The position numbers and the translations under genes are program-made. From Bacillota bacterium (GTDB lineage Bacteria > Bacillota > Clostridia > Acetivibrionales > DSM-1351): a DNA stretch of 28,296 bases. Below the pieces are notes generated by a model, which did no database searches, had not been told where the DNA came from, and saw only the letters and a list, made by a program, of their open reading frames with translations. Positions 9,062-16,888 of the stretch are shown here, in pieces. The stretch lies in contig JAEZIU010000358.1 in NCBI GenBank assembly GCA_023436485.1, positions 1-28,296 on the forward strand, read 5' to 3'. The first letter of the stretch is position 1. Each line of letters begins with the position of its first letter.

Positions 9062-9092
9062 ATTATAAACTATTTACCGGCAGTACTGTCAA
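9062..9092 (-). promoter_or_regulatory. Promoter for cobU-cobS-cobT
   Basis: On the minus strand there is a consensus TTGACA (9092-9087), and TATAAT (9067-9062) lies 19 bases on; read as TTTATA the spacing is 17. The leader to the cobU start is only about 30 bases, too short for a cobalamin riboswitch. Confidence 0.6.
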
Positions 9093-9187
9093 GTAACTTA
9101 TTAAGTAGTTTCTCATATGTTCAGCACGTTTATTTTTTTAAATGTAACACATATTATATGTAAACGTATATTGGAAAGGAAAATAAC

Positions 9188-10816
9188 ATGGGACTAAAAA
9201 AAATTATTATATCAATGTTTATATTTTTATTCCTTTTTCAGACAAGCACTTCCGCTTATGAAAGCATAAGTTACCTATATGCAGGAAACACAACAACCTA
9301 TATAAATAATGTTAATCGTTCCGGTACAAACCTAACAACAGTTTCTCCCGATTATTTTGAAATAAACAGTAACGGAACTTTAAAAAATACCATCAAGGTG
9401 GACCCTCTTTTTGTGGAAACCATGCACTCACGGGGAATAAAAGTAATACCCTACCTTAGTAATAACTGGGACAGGACTCTCGGCAGGGCGGCATTGGCTA
9501 ATCAAAACTCATTTGTAGCCAGTTTGAGTGCCGAAATTGTACGACTTGGTTGTGACGGGGTAAATATAGATATTCAAAACCTTGTCGAATCAGACCGTGA
9601 TGCATATACAGCTTTTATAAAACTTTTACGTTCTTATATGCCAAAAACAAAAATATTGACCGTGTGTGTAGCGGCTAATCCTTGGGGATCAACTATTGGA
9701 TGGCAGGGTTCCTATGATTACGCGGCATTAGGTACCGTTTGTGATCAGGTATTCATAATGGCTTATGACGAGCATTACACCGGAAGTGCACCGGGTGCGG
9801 TAGCCGGCTTTTCTTTTGTTGAAAAAAGTGTAAACTATGCACTGAAATATGTTCCTTCTACAAAAATAGTTTTAGGAATACCATTTTACGGGAGATATTG
9901 GAAACAGGGTTCAACAGGCGGCGGCTACGGAGTAACTGTCTCGGATGTTGAACGTCTGGTATCTACCTGTAAATCCACAACCTGGTATGACAGTACAGCC
10001 CAATGTGCCCGTGCAACTGTAACGGTAACTTCAACAGATAATGCGGTTATCTGGGGAAGCAGCAAACTTTCAGCCGGTACTTACGATATTTGGTATGAGG
10101 ATGAAACATCTCTTGAAAAAAAGCTATCCCTTGTTTCAAAATATAACCTTTTGGGTGCAGGTAGCTGGGCATTGGGACAGGAGCCGCAACGTTTCTGGAA
10201 TAATTACAGCCAGTGGCTGATCGGTAAACCATTTACTGATATTTCAAGCCACTGGGCACAAAGTTACATTATAGATTTGTTTCAAAAAGGCATTGTCAGT
10301 GGTATGCCCGACAAGCGTTTCGTGCCTGACGGCAGCCTTACCAGAGCCGAAGCCGCAGCATTGCTTGTAAAAACACTTGGCCTTCAGAATGAAACCGCAA
10401 CTGCTTCCTTTGCCGACACTCAAACCCACTGGGCATCAAAACAAATTGCCATAGTAAAGGAAAAGGGCATATTCAGCGGATATTCGGGTAATCTGTTTTA
10501 CCCTGAAAGAAAAATTACCCGAGAGGAATTTGCCGTAGTATGTGACAAGATACTCTTCACTCCCGATACTGTAGATTTTTCTCAAAGAATTTTCAGTGAT
10601 GTGAGTCCTGAAAGTAACTCATGGTCAAATAAATCAATCATTGTACTGTCAATGAATAATATTCTTTCAGGTTACCCGGATGGCACCTTCGGACCCAAAA
10701 AAACCATTACCAGAGCAGAAGCTACCAGAGTAATAGCTGCTTTAATGGGATACCCGGGAGGATTTACAATATCACCGACTAATATTCAGAATCCGACACC
10801 TGTACCTCCGAGATAA
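9188..10816 (+). CDS. S-layer-anchored GH18-family protein with three SLH domains, catalytic Glu replaced
   Basis: The 542-residue protein has a signal peptide (1-23), a GH18 barrel of the spore-cortex/peptidoglycan-hydrolase type (about 26-343) and three SLH domains (about 349-398, 407-456, 468-520; each with TRAE/TREE). SLH domains bind secondary cell-wall polymer, so it should sit on the cell surface. The barrel shows family landmarks: KVIPYLSN, FIMAYDEHY (189-197), GIPFYGRYW and GAGSWALGQE. The catalytic motif DGxDxDxE reads DGVNIDIQ (123-130). The codon at the proton-donor position is CAA, so Gln130 replaces the acid. The middle Asp-to-Asn change is common in this subfamily, but the loss of Glu is not. 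It may therefore be a carbohydrate-binding or weak enzyme. The ribosome binding site is AAAGGA. The gene is convergent with the protease gene downstream. Confidence 0.9.
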   Translation: MGLKKIIISMFIFLFLFQTSTSAYESISYLYAGNTTTYINNVNRSGTNLTTVSPDYFEINSNGTLKNTIKVDPLFVETMHSRGIKVIPYLSNNWDRTLGRAALANQNSFVASLSAEIVRLGCDGVNIDIQNLVESDRDAYTAFIKLLRSYMPKTKILTVCVAANPWGSTIGWQGSYDYAALGTVCDQVFIMAYDEHYTGSAPGAVAGFSFVEKSVNYALKYVPSTKIVLGIPFYGRYWKQGSTGGGYGVTVSDVERLVSTCKSTTWYDSTAQCARATVTVTSTDNAVIWGSSKLSAGTYDIWYEDETSLEKKLSLVSKYNLLGAGSWALGQEPQRFWNNYSQWLIGKPFTDISSHWAQSYIIDLFQKGIVSGMPDKRFVPDGSLTRAEAAALLVKTLGLQNETATASFADTQTHWASKQIAIVKEKGIFSGYSGNLFYPERKITREEFAVVCDKILFTPDTVDFSQRIFSDVSPESNSWSNKSIIVLSMNNILSGYPDGTFGPKKTITRAEATRVIAALMGYPGGFTISPTNIQNPTPVPPR

Positions 10817-10824
10817 GATTGAGC

Positions 10825-10872
10825 AAAAAAACAGCTGAGAGTTCCAAATTGAAGAACTCTCAGCTGTTTTTT
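10825..10872. terminator. Bidirectional intrinsic terminator
   Basis: A perfect 13-bp core stem, ACAGCTGAGAGTT/AACTCTCAGCTGT, with flanking A and T runs on both sides, lies between the convergent GH18 and subtilase genes. It can serve both strands. Confidence 0.92.
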
Positions 10873-10884
10873 GTCAAGTAATAT

Positions 10885-12579
10885 TTATTGGTTAGTAGTC
10901 TGTGTAATAGTTGCTGCACCTGAGCTTACATCAAAGAAATATGAACCGCTTCCTCTGTATGAAAGAACCTTTATCTTATATGTTCCTGCAGTAGTTGGTG
11001 TATAGCTTATTATTTCCTGTCTGGTTGCTGTTTCTGAAGAAGCAACCTCTGCTCCGCTAGGATTGTAGAGATATACGTCGAAATCCTGAGAAGATGACCA
11101 GTTGGGATGAATCAATGTTATGGCTATAGGATATGTAGTATTAGGTACAGAGATCGTATATTCATCATAACTGTTACTTTTTGCTAAAGAATCTGCTTTA
11201 TAAATATGGTTTGGAACGGCAGGGCCGGTACCCGTAAAATTACCTGCTTGCTTTATAGCTGCATAACTATCCAGTCTACCAAATCCATAATCCAAATCCT
11301 GTCCGGCAGGACCCCAGTCCTGAGCTGTGCTTGTAATTATATTTACAACCTGTGCTGCTGTAAGACTTGGATTTGCATCAAGAATCAATGCTGCTGTTCC
11401 TGATGTAAAAGGTGTTGCCATGCTTGTTCCGCTATAAGCTATGTATTTATTGGTTGAATTAGCCTGTACTGCTGTTATCTGATAACCCGGAGCAGCTATA
11501 TCAGGTTTAACTCTACCATCAGCTGTCAGACCTCTGCTGGAGAAATCCGCCAGGAAGAAACCTTTTTCTCCCACATCTCCAAAAGCACCGACAGTCAGAG
11601 CTTTTGTTGCTGCTCCCGGAGAACCTATAGTTGCCTTTCCCGGTCCTGCATTACCTGCTGCAACTACAGGTACAATTCCTGCGTTGAAAGCATTATTAAT
11701 TGCTACAGATGTTGAATCTGTGCCATCTGAGCTTGCATCAGTACCAAGACTCAGACTTATAATTCTGATATTGTATTTGGCTTTGTTTGTTACAGCCCAA
11801 TCTATTGCGGCTGTGACGTTACTCATAGTACCGCTGCCGGCTGAATCCAAAACTTTCAAACCAATAAGGGACGCGCCCGGTGCAACTCCCTTATAGCTTG
11901 AGTTACCCTCTCCTGTGCCTGCAATAATGCCTGAAACATGGGAGCCATGGCCATTATCATCATAAGGAGTTGTTCTATTGTTAACCCAATCCTTCCATGC
12001 TATTACCTTACCGCCGTCAAGGTCCACATGGCTTGCGTCAATACCTGTGTCAATAACTGCAACTACAACGTCACTTGTGCTGTATGTTGTAGGTGCATTA
12101 TCACCATCACCGTTAACATTAAAATCAGATTTGGCCTGAGTTACTCCAAAGGAACTTGTTGCAGTGTTCAAAGTAGCATGAACGGGTGCATCATATTCAA
12201 CCTGCTGAATCAAATCTGATTTTTCAAGCTGGCTGATTTGCTTTTTTGTTAAGTTTAAAGCAACACCGGGAATATTCTCAAATTTATGCTTAAGCTTAGG
12301 GTTGCCCAAAAGCTTTTCAATTGATGAAAATTCAGTATCAGAGAGCTTTTTATTAAATAGCACTGTAACAGGTATTTCAGCACTGTCGGAAGATTCGTCA
12401 ATTTTCTCTTTAAGATTTACAAACAACTTACTGTCGGGGCTTTTGGTAATTTTAAATGTCGGACTTTCGGATTTTGCTGCTTCGTTTAACGGCTTAGCAA
12501 AAGTAAGTGTTTGTGTACCTACAATTGTAAACACCAATGTTAGAATAAAAAATAGTTTTATTAATTTACTTTTTCTCAT
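10885..12579 (-). CDS. Secreted subtilisin-like serine protease (S8) with C-terminal PPC-like domain
   Basis: This is an exported endopeptidase of 564 residues. Residues 1-28 are a signal peptide, and about 50-135 are an inhibitor I9-type propeptide (IPVTVLFNKKLSD ... QVEYDAPVHA). The catalytic domain covers about 145-445: D177 in VIDTGID, H211 in NGHGSHVSG, oxyanion N310 in AAGNAG and S386 in SGTSMATP, so the catalytic triad is complete. Residues about 470-550 form a pre-peptidase C-terminal (PPC) beta domain (FDVYLYNPSGAEV ... GTYKIKVLSYRGSGSY), usually removed or used for substrate binding. The ribosome binding site GGGGAGAG precedes the ATG. It stands alone on its strand. Likely roles are nutrient scavenging or processing of surface proteins. 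Confidence 0.96.
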   Translation of the reverse strand: MRKSKLIKLFFILTLVFTIVGTQTLTFAKPLNEAAKSESPTFKITKSPDSKLFVNLKEKIDESSDSAEIPVTVLFNKKLSDTEFSSIEKLLGNPKLKHKFENIPGVALNLTKKQISQLEKSDLIQQVEYDAPVHATLNTATSSFGVTQAKSDFNVNGDGDNAPTTYSTSDVVVAVIDTGIDASHVDLDGGKVIAWKDWVNNRTTPYDDNGHGSHVSGIIAGTGEGNSSYKGVAPGASLIGLKVLDSAGSGTMSNVTAAIDWAVTNKAKYNIRIISLSLGTDASSDGTDSTSVAINNAFNAGIVPVVAAGNAGPGKATIGSPGAATKALTVGAFGDVGEKGFFLADFSSRGLTADGRVKPDIAAPGYQITAVQANSTNKYIAYSGTSMATPFTSGTAALILDANPSLTAAQVVNIITSTAQDWGPAGQDLDYGFGRLDSYAAIKQAGNFTGTGPAVPNHIYKADSLAKSNSYDEYTISVPNTTYPIAITLIHPNWSSSQDFDVYLYNPSGAEVASSETATRQEIISYTPTTAGTYKIKVLSYRGSGSYFFDVSSGAATITQTTNQ

Positions 12580-12813
12580 AAATATCTCTCCCCTCTATTT
12601 TTGCTATAGTTATTTAATTTACCGTGGTACAAATTTACATAACTTGATCCATAATTTATTTGATAACATAATTATTAAAACTGCGCAATTGTATAGTAAA
12701 CCTACCAACGGCACGGCTGCCTTGGAACTCTTATGCAATAATACATACTTGCATTTTTGCATCATACGTATAAAAGTGGCATAGTGTGAATTTATTACTT
12801 ACAGATACCTCAC

Positions 12814-12869
12814 GGTTATGTTTTGCACAACGCTGTGTAAAGATATTTCCTGACCATTCAGGATAACCC
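12814..12869 (-). ncRNA. Possible structured RNA (three-stem arrangement) upstream of the protease
   Basis: Read on the minus strand, GGTTAT (12868-12863) can pair with ATAACC (12819-12814). Between them lie two compact hairpins, CCTGA-atgg-TCAGG (12862-12849) and CACA-gcgt-TGTG (12837-12826). This is the shape of a three-way junction. It does not carry the core residues of hammerhead, purine, THF or c-di-GMP RNAs as I know them. It may be chance. Confidence 0.22.
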
Positions 12870-12998
12870 TATAGAGTAAATGAATAAAGCATGCTTCCTT
12901 ATTCACTTTAAAATAATATACCACTTCCAATATATGGATGTCAATATATTTTTTGAAATTACTGGAAATTCTTTATAGAAATAGACTTTTGGTTATAA

Positions 12999-13035
12999 CA
13001 AAAACAGGGATTCACAAGATCCCTGTTTTAAAAAG
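12999..13035 (-). terminator. Intrinsic terminator of the azoreductase-like gene
   Basis: The stem AAAACAGGGAT/ATCCCTGTTTT has a 7-base loop and a T run on the minus strand (TTTTTGTT). It lies 28 bases beyond the azoreductase stop codon. Confidence 0.85.
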
Positions 13036-13062
13036 AAATATTTAGTAATATTATAATAAGAC

Positions 13063-13704
13063 TTATATTTGATCAACCATAGTTTCAATCCTTGAAGCTG
13101 CTTTCTCAATTGCTTCCTGCCGTTCAAGTTCTGTGGTTCCTGTTCCATCCACCAATAGTTCTTCAAATTTGCTTATACCTAAAAATCTCATGATATCGTG
13201 TACATAATTTAAACCCTTATTTAAAGCAGGTCTGATAATCCATGGAATATTTCCTCCTGATGACTGTACATAAATAAACGTACGCTCTTTATCATTTAAC
13301 AAACCATAAGGCTTATTTTCATCAAAAGCAATTGTCTTACCTGTTTGAATAACACAATCAATGTATTCCTTTAAGGGAGCCGGAAAAGACAAGCTCCACA
13401 TGGGCGATGCGATTACATAAATGTCCGCATCTCTGAACTGATCACACAGCTTTATTATCTGGTTTACTTCATTCTGCTCATCTTGAGGCAACTTTGCCAA
13501 AGCCTCCGAATTTACAATAGCACTCCTGCTTTCAAAGTAACTGTATTTCAACTGTGGTATGTGCTCTTTGTACAAATCTACTTCTTCAAGCACCATACTT
13601 GGGTGTTTTTCAAGTATACTGTTAATGAGCATTCTTGCAACTGTTTTCGAAGAAGACATCTCTTCCGGTTTTGTATTTACACTAATATATAGCAGCTTTT
13701 TCAT
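13063..13704 (-). CDS. FMN-dependent NADH-azoreductase / flavodoxin-fold quinone reductase
   Basis: This is a predicted cytoplasmic FMN oxidoreductase that transfers two electrons from NAD(P)H to quinones or azo compounds. The 213 residues match the AzoR (acyl-carrier-protein phosphodiesterase, historical name) family. It starts with a flavodoxin-type first strand KKLLYISVNTKPEEMSSSK, where the serines bind FMN phosphate. The segment SPMWSLSFPAPLKEYIDCV (100-118), continuing IQTGKTI, is characteristic of the family. YVQSSGG forms the second flavin loop. The ribosome binding site is a GGGGGGAT run before the ATG. A candidate promoter (TTTACA, 16 bases, TATAAA, 13760-13733) lies just upstream, so it is transcribed separately from the SDR gene. 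The true substrate is unknown. Confidence 0.9.
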   Translation of the reverse strand: MKKLLYISVNTKPEEMSSSKTVARMLINSILEKHPSMVLEEVDLYKEHIPQLKYSYFESRSAIVNSEALAKLPQDEQNEVNQIIKLCDQFRDADIYVIASPMWSLSFPAPLKEYIDCVIQTGKTIAFDENKPYGLLNDKERTFIYVQSSGGNIPWIIRPALNKGLNYVHDIMRFLGISKFEELLVDGTGTTELERQEAIEKAASRIETMVDQI

Positions 13705-13732
13705 AAATATCCCCCCGTAGATTTTTTGGATA

Positions 13733-13760
13733 TTTATAATATTTGCATATAAAATGTAAA
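13733..13760 (-). promoter_or_regulatory. Candidate promoter for the azoreductase-like gene
   Basis: On the minus strand TTTACA (13760-13755) and TATAAA (13738-13733) are 16 bases apart, about 30 bases before the start codon. Confidence 0.4.
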
Positions 13761-13783
13761 TATACTAAAAAAATATAGAAGTG

Positions 13784-14572
13784 CTATATAAGCTTTCTCT
13801 TTTTAAATGGTACACATAAAAATCTTGCAAAAGATTTTCTTTTAGTAAGCCACTCTATATGAGAATCATTTTTTGTATCTGAAAGCATTTTAGGTATAAA
13901 GAATTTTGCAACTGTTTCAGGTTTATCTCCAAGCGTATTAAAAATAAATTGAAATTTGCTATCATCTAATACGGGAGAAGCTTCCCCATCAGGAGTTTTA
14001 GTCATAAAATCGGTTAGCATCATTCCCGGAGACAGCCTTCCTGCTTTAACGGGAGTACCTTCCAGTTCCTTTGCCAAAGCACGAGTAAAATATGTCAGCG
14101 CCCTCTTGGATGTACCATAGAGAATAGTTTTAACCTGAATCATGTCATTTGAACCAAGACCCTCCATATTATAAATTCTTCCACCACCCTGTTTCAGCAT
14201 ATTTTTTGCCGCAACCTGTGAACCGTAAACCATTCCTTTAATATTGGTATCAATGAGTTTGTCTACATAAGGAGCTTCTGTGTTATATATAAATTCATGG
14301 GGACAATTCTGCCCTGCGTTATTTATCCAAATGTCAATCCTGCCCCACTTTTGAGCCGATTTGTTCCAAAGATTCACAACATCACTTATGCTGTGAACAT
14401 TGCAGGGTACATAAATGTATTTGTCTGCAAACTCTTTTAGTTCATTAGCCGTTTCATCAGGAATACCTTCGCCCCTACCTGAAATTGTAACATTGCACCC
14501 TTCCTTCATAAATTCAATTGCCATACAACGTCCTATACCTCTGGTACTCCCTGTAATAATAATGTTTTTCAT
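13784..14572 (-). CDS. Short-chain dehydrogenase/reductase (SDR)
   Basis: This is an NAD(P)-dependent oxidoreductase of 262 residues. The cofactor loop TGSTRGIG is at 7-14, INNAG at 83-87, and the active-site pair Y152-K156 in YGTSK. The expected serine lies in a diverged segment, YNMEGLGSND (S141). The phrase NMEGLGS followed by YGTSKRAL resembles the NYC1/NOL-like SDR branch (chlorophyll b reductases in plants), which has unassigned bacterial members. The substrate here is unknown and chlorophyll is not implied. A basic C-terminal tail (KRKSFARF...FKKRKL) is unusual and could contact membrane or nucleic acid. The ribosome binding site is GGAGGTG, 8 bases before the ATG. Confidence 0.88.
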   Translation of the reverse strand: MKNIIITGSTRGIGRCMAIEFMKEGCNVTISGRGEGIPDETANELKEFADKYIYVPCNVHSISDVVNLWNKSAQKWGRIDIWINNAGQNCPHEFIYNTEAPYVDKLIDTNIKGMVYGSQVAAKNMLKQGGGRIYNMEGLGSNDMIQVKTILYGTSKRALTYFTRALAKELEGTPVKAGRLSPGMMLTDFMTKTPDGEASPVLDDSKFQFIFNTLGDKPETVAKFFIPKMLSDTKNDSHIEWLTKRKSFARFLCVPFKKRKLI

Positions 14573-14959
14573 TCAGCATACACCTCCATTGCTTTTATTG
14601 GGATATTAAAATACCTATATTTTATTTTACCAAAAAAATACAAACGCATGTTATTAAAAATTTTCGTTAAGTCCCATCTGAATCATTACCATATTGTATA
14701 TTCCTTTTATATCCATAGTTTGAGTAAAGCCAGTTGAATTTCTTTTTCTGTTTTAGTATCAACGTTGCTTGTGGCTTCATCCAGGATAAGTATTGGAGCA
14801 TTGCATAAAACGACTCTTGCTATTGCAGAACTCTAAAGTATTATAATAAATACGTTCTATTATTACAATTGTATGAAATCCTATAACAAACCAAATGTCA
14901 TATTCCATTTTTTCCCATCATAAATTTAATAGTGCAATAATAAGAAAGGTTGTGATATT
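14573..14959. other. Intergenic region with an ABC-transporter remnant
   Basis: This 387-base stretch has no intact gene. Its middle (14707-14832) is a degraded ABC ATPase fragment, described separately. The rest is AT-rich. The ribosome binding site of the downstream DUF6512 gene (GAAAGGT) is at its right end. Confidence 0.6.
14707..14832 (-). pseudogene. Remnant of an ABC exporter ATPase (Walker B/D-loop end)
   Basis: The minus strand translates [20 protein letters not shown] followed by [19 protein letters not shown] and a stop (14707-14709). This is the region after the ABC signature motif in ABC exporters: A-I-A-R, then Walker B LILDEATS and the D-loop NVD. Upstream the homology stops abruptly within about two codons of AIAR. 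The Walker A, Q-loop, signature motif and membrane domain are all missing, and the H-loop end is also lost. There is no start codon or ribosome binding site. It is therefore a short relic of a deleted gene. Confidence 0.82.
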
Positions 14960-15505
14960 ATGAAAAAACAAAGGTTTACTCATCCTGAAAGATGGATTCT
15001 GATTGGTATCCCGTTTGTATTCATAGTAGGTTCTATTTTTCACTTTTTGTATGATTGGTCAGGGCAAAACATCTTAGTAGGGTCCATTTCCGCAGTAAAC
15101 GAAAGTGTGTGGGAACATGCAAAGCTGCTGCTGGTTCCGACCATATTATGGTGGTTGGTTTATTATTTGGCGAAACAAAAGAAATACGGAATAGATGCCA
15201 ACCTATGGTTTACCGGACTGCTGGTTGCCATTGTTTCTTCCATACTTTCAATGATATTTTTTTACTACTTTTACACACAGGCCTTTGGAACACAATCACT
15301 TTATGTAGACATCTTTATCTTTTTATTGGCCATTGTTATCGGTCAGTGTATGGGGCTTCATTTCTACAGATATTCAGAGGGTTTGGGAGCAGGATTTTCA
15401 ATTTTACTTATTGCTGGCATTTTTGCATTATTTGTTTTCTGGACATTCCAGCCTCCACAACTTCCTCTTTTCTTTGACAAAGTTAATGGCAAATACGGAA
15501 TATAG
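14960..15505 (+). CDS. DUF6512 family membrane protein
   Basis: This 181-residue polytopic membrane protein has a short basic N-terminus (KKQRFTHPERW) and about five or six hydrophobic helices. The family-like block is HFLYDWSGQN (28-37) with SAVNESVWEHAKLLLVP (43-59), a conserved polar stretch between the first helices. It ends PPQLPLFFDK. The function of the family is not known to me. The ribosome binding site is GAAAGGT, 9 bases before the ATG. It is the only plus-strand gene between 13 and 19.8 kb and is flanked by the ABC relic, so its former neighbours may have been lost. A terminator follows directly. Confidence 0.75.
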   Translation: MKKQRFTHPERWILIGIPFVFIVGSIFHFLYDWSGQNILVGSISAVNESVWEHAKLLLVPTILWWLVYYLAKQKKYGIDANLWFTGLLVAIVSSILSMIFFYYFYTQAFGTQSLYVDIFIFLLAIVIGQCMGLHFYRYSEGLGAGFSILLIAGIFALFVFWTFQPPQLPLFFDKVNGKYGI

Positions 15506-15522
15506 GCATCCCTTACGTTATA

Positions 15523-15560
15523 AAAAAGTGCTTGAACTTTACAGTTCAGGCACCTTTTAT
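15523..15560. terminator. Bidirectional intrinsic terminator
   Basis: The stem AAAAGTGCTTGAACT/AGTTCAGGCACCTTTT has a four-base TTAC loop and a T/A run on both sides. Its right arm covers the last codons and stop of the minus-strand protease, so this terminator is partly coding. Confidence 0.85.
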
Positions 15561-16697
15561 TGAAATCTCATAGAATGTTTTTCCCGCTATTTTTGACATA
15601 TACCAGTTATAAAGGTGATTGACGGATATAGCAAAATTCAGGTTGCCCGATTCCATACCCGATGAATTAATACCAATTACCTGACCATACATGTTAAAAA
15701 GAGCACTTCCGGAACTTCCGAAAGTAATTGGAGCAGAAATCTGAATAAGATTTACATCTCCCTCTTTTCTGAATCCACTTATAATTCCATCTGAAACAGT
15801 ATTCTTCAATCCATAAGGACTGCTTATTGTTACTATCTGCTGCCCCTTTACCAAAGTCTTGCTAAATCCCAGCTTTAGCGGAATCATATCCGGCTTTTGT
15901 TTGGTCTTGAGCATAGCAAGATCCAGTGTCTGGTCCCCTTCCACAACACCGGCTATTTCGTACTGGCTTCCATTTTCAGTTTCCACGATAATACTCTGTG
16001 CATCCTTAATTACATGGTAATTTGTAACTATAACCCCTTCGCCTATATAAAAACCACTTCCCTGAGAAAAAGGAACTTTGTTACTATCTAAGCTGTATAT
16101 CATTACTGTACTTTTATCAAAGGCTGCTATTTGCTCAATAGTTAGCTTTTGCTCTGTATATTTGCTTAGCATTTCACCGATAAGGGTTTGGTCAAGCTGA
16201 CTGTTAAAGGTTGTTTCCGGCTCGCTTATGATAACAAGTTTACTGTAATAGAACACATTTTTACCGATACTTTCCGATAGTGATTTCACCGGGATATATG
16301 TTCTGTTATCCTTAATAAAAGGAGCAACATCGCTTATAAAACCTATTCCGTTTTTATACACTGTTTTGTTACCTATCTGCATTACTACAGTGTTTTGGCC
16401 GGATTTTACGGTAACCTTTCTGCTTGCCCCATCCCATTGCACAGTACAACCATAGTTTTCAGAAATAAACTTAACGGGCAGCATAGTTCTGCTGTTTTGA
16501 ATAATGGGTACAACTGAACCGTTAGTGGGATCAATTAATTTCTCCGCATTGTTTACATAAGCTTTGTTATTCCCAATGTATAATGCAATTGAACCTGCAG
16601 GAAGTTCTGTAGTGTCTGCTGCCATGGCCACTTCAGGAGTAAATACGGCAAAAAGCAGAAAAAGCAAAAGGAAGTGCGACAATATTTTCTTACACAT
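15546..16697 (-). CDS. Secreted trypsin-like (S1C/DegP-type) serine protease with copper-amine-oxidase-like N-domain
   Basis: This 383-residue exported protein has a signal peptide (1-27, ending AMAA), then a copper amine oxidase N-terminal-type domain (about 35-158; the pattern NSRTMLPVKFISE and NRTYIPVKSLSE is repeated), a module used by clostridia for surface or cell-wall interaction. A DegP-like protease domain follows (about 190-365) with H228 in TNYHVI, D259 in TLDLAML and S329 in FGSSGSALF. There is no PDZ domain. A TTG in frame at 16709 would give four more residues. That TTG is part of the sequence TTGGAGGGTAAAATG, in which GGAGGG is the ribosome binding site of the ATG at 16697, so I use the ATG. 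A promoter lies 50 bases upstream. It may process surface proteins or act in quality control outside the membrane. Confidence 0.92.
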   Translation of the reverse strand: MCKKILSHFLLLFLLFAVFTPEVAMAADTTELPAGSIALYIGNNKAYVNNAEKLIDPTNGSVVPIIQNSRTMLPVKFISENYGCTVQWDGASRKVTVKSGQNTVVMQIGNKTVYKNGIGFISDVAPFIKDNRTYIPVKSLSESIGKNVFYYSKLVIISEPETTFNSQLDQTLIGEMLSKYTEQKLTIEQIAAFDKSTVMIYSLDSNKVPFSQGSGFYIGEGVIVTNYHVIKDAQSIIVETENGSQYEIAGVVEGDQTLDLAMLKTKQKPDMIPLKLGFSKTLVKGQQIVTISSPYGLKNTVSDGIISGFRKEGDVNLIQISAPITFGSSGSALFNMYGQVIGINSSGMESGNLNFAISVNHLYNWYMSKIAGKTFYEISIKGA

Positions 16698-16747
16698 TTT
16701 ACCCTCCAATGAATAAAAAAGAAGTTGACATAATATCTATAAGGACA

Positions 16748-16776
16748 ATTTTATCTTATGCTTGTTTTAGTTTCAA
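16748..16776 (-). promoter_or_regulatory. Promoter for the S1C protease
   Basis: On the minus strand TTGAAA (16776-16771), exactly 17 bases, then TAAAAT (16753-16748). Transcription would begin about 45 bases before the ATG at 16697. Confidence 0.6.
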
Positions 16777-16878
16777 CAGGTATGTGTTTACATTAGAGTC
16801 TTGTAGTGATTTCCCATTAATATGTAAATTCATCCCTACTCCGCCTATAAAGGTTGGGATATTGCTTTTATTAACCAT
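16756..16878 (-). CDS. Possible 40-residue peptide, unknown
   Basis: An ATG at 16878 is preceded by GGGGGG at about 5 bases and opens a 40-codon frame (MVNKSNIPTF..., ending LLKLKQA). It follows a strong terminator hairpin (16889-16953), and its last codons overlap the protease promoter. I recognise no family. The weak coding context and the overlap argue against it; the ribosome-binding-like G run argues for it. Confidence 0.22.
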   Translation of the reverse strand: MVNKSNIPTFIGGVGMNLHINGKSLQDSNVNTYLLKLKQA

Positions 16879-16888
16879 TCGGCCCCCA

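Larger units (their letters stand above)
12580..13062. other. Long intergenic region upstream of the protease
   Basis: There is no supportable ORF in these 483 bases. The region is rich in dyads. Examples are CCAAGGCA-loop-TGCC-G-TTGG at 12703-12723, a TGCAA/TTGCA-rich palindromic block around 12732-12772, a three-stem arrangement at 12814-12869, and an AT-rich hairpin near 12878-12911 (GAATAA/TTATTC). It probably contains the protease promoter and a long structured leader, but I cannot assign a single good promoter. Confidence 0.5.

Noticed and set aside
11938..12784. Plus-strand frames antisense to the subtilase gene
   Set aside because: They lie opposite a complete S8 protease with all catalytic residues; no family resemblance or ribosome binding site.
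12814..12869. Hammerhead ribozyme or c-di-GMP/purine riboswitch
   Set aside because: The three-stem shape is suggestive, but the core CUGANGA/GAAA of the hammerhead and the conserved aptamer residues of the riboswitches are absent.
15055..15477. Plus-strand frame of 140 codons overlapping the DUF6512 gene
   Set aside because: It is a shadow in another frame of a gene with a clear membrane-protein pattern and ribosome binding site.
16698..16709. TTG start for the S1C protease, and the similar TTG at 27914 for the methylase
   Set aside because: In both cases the TTG is part of TTGGAGGG, the ribosome binding site of the ATG 12-15 bases further on.
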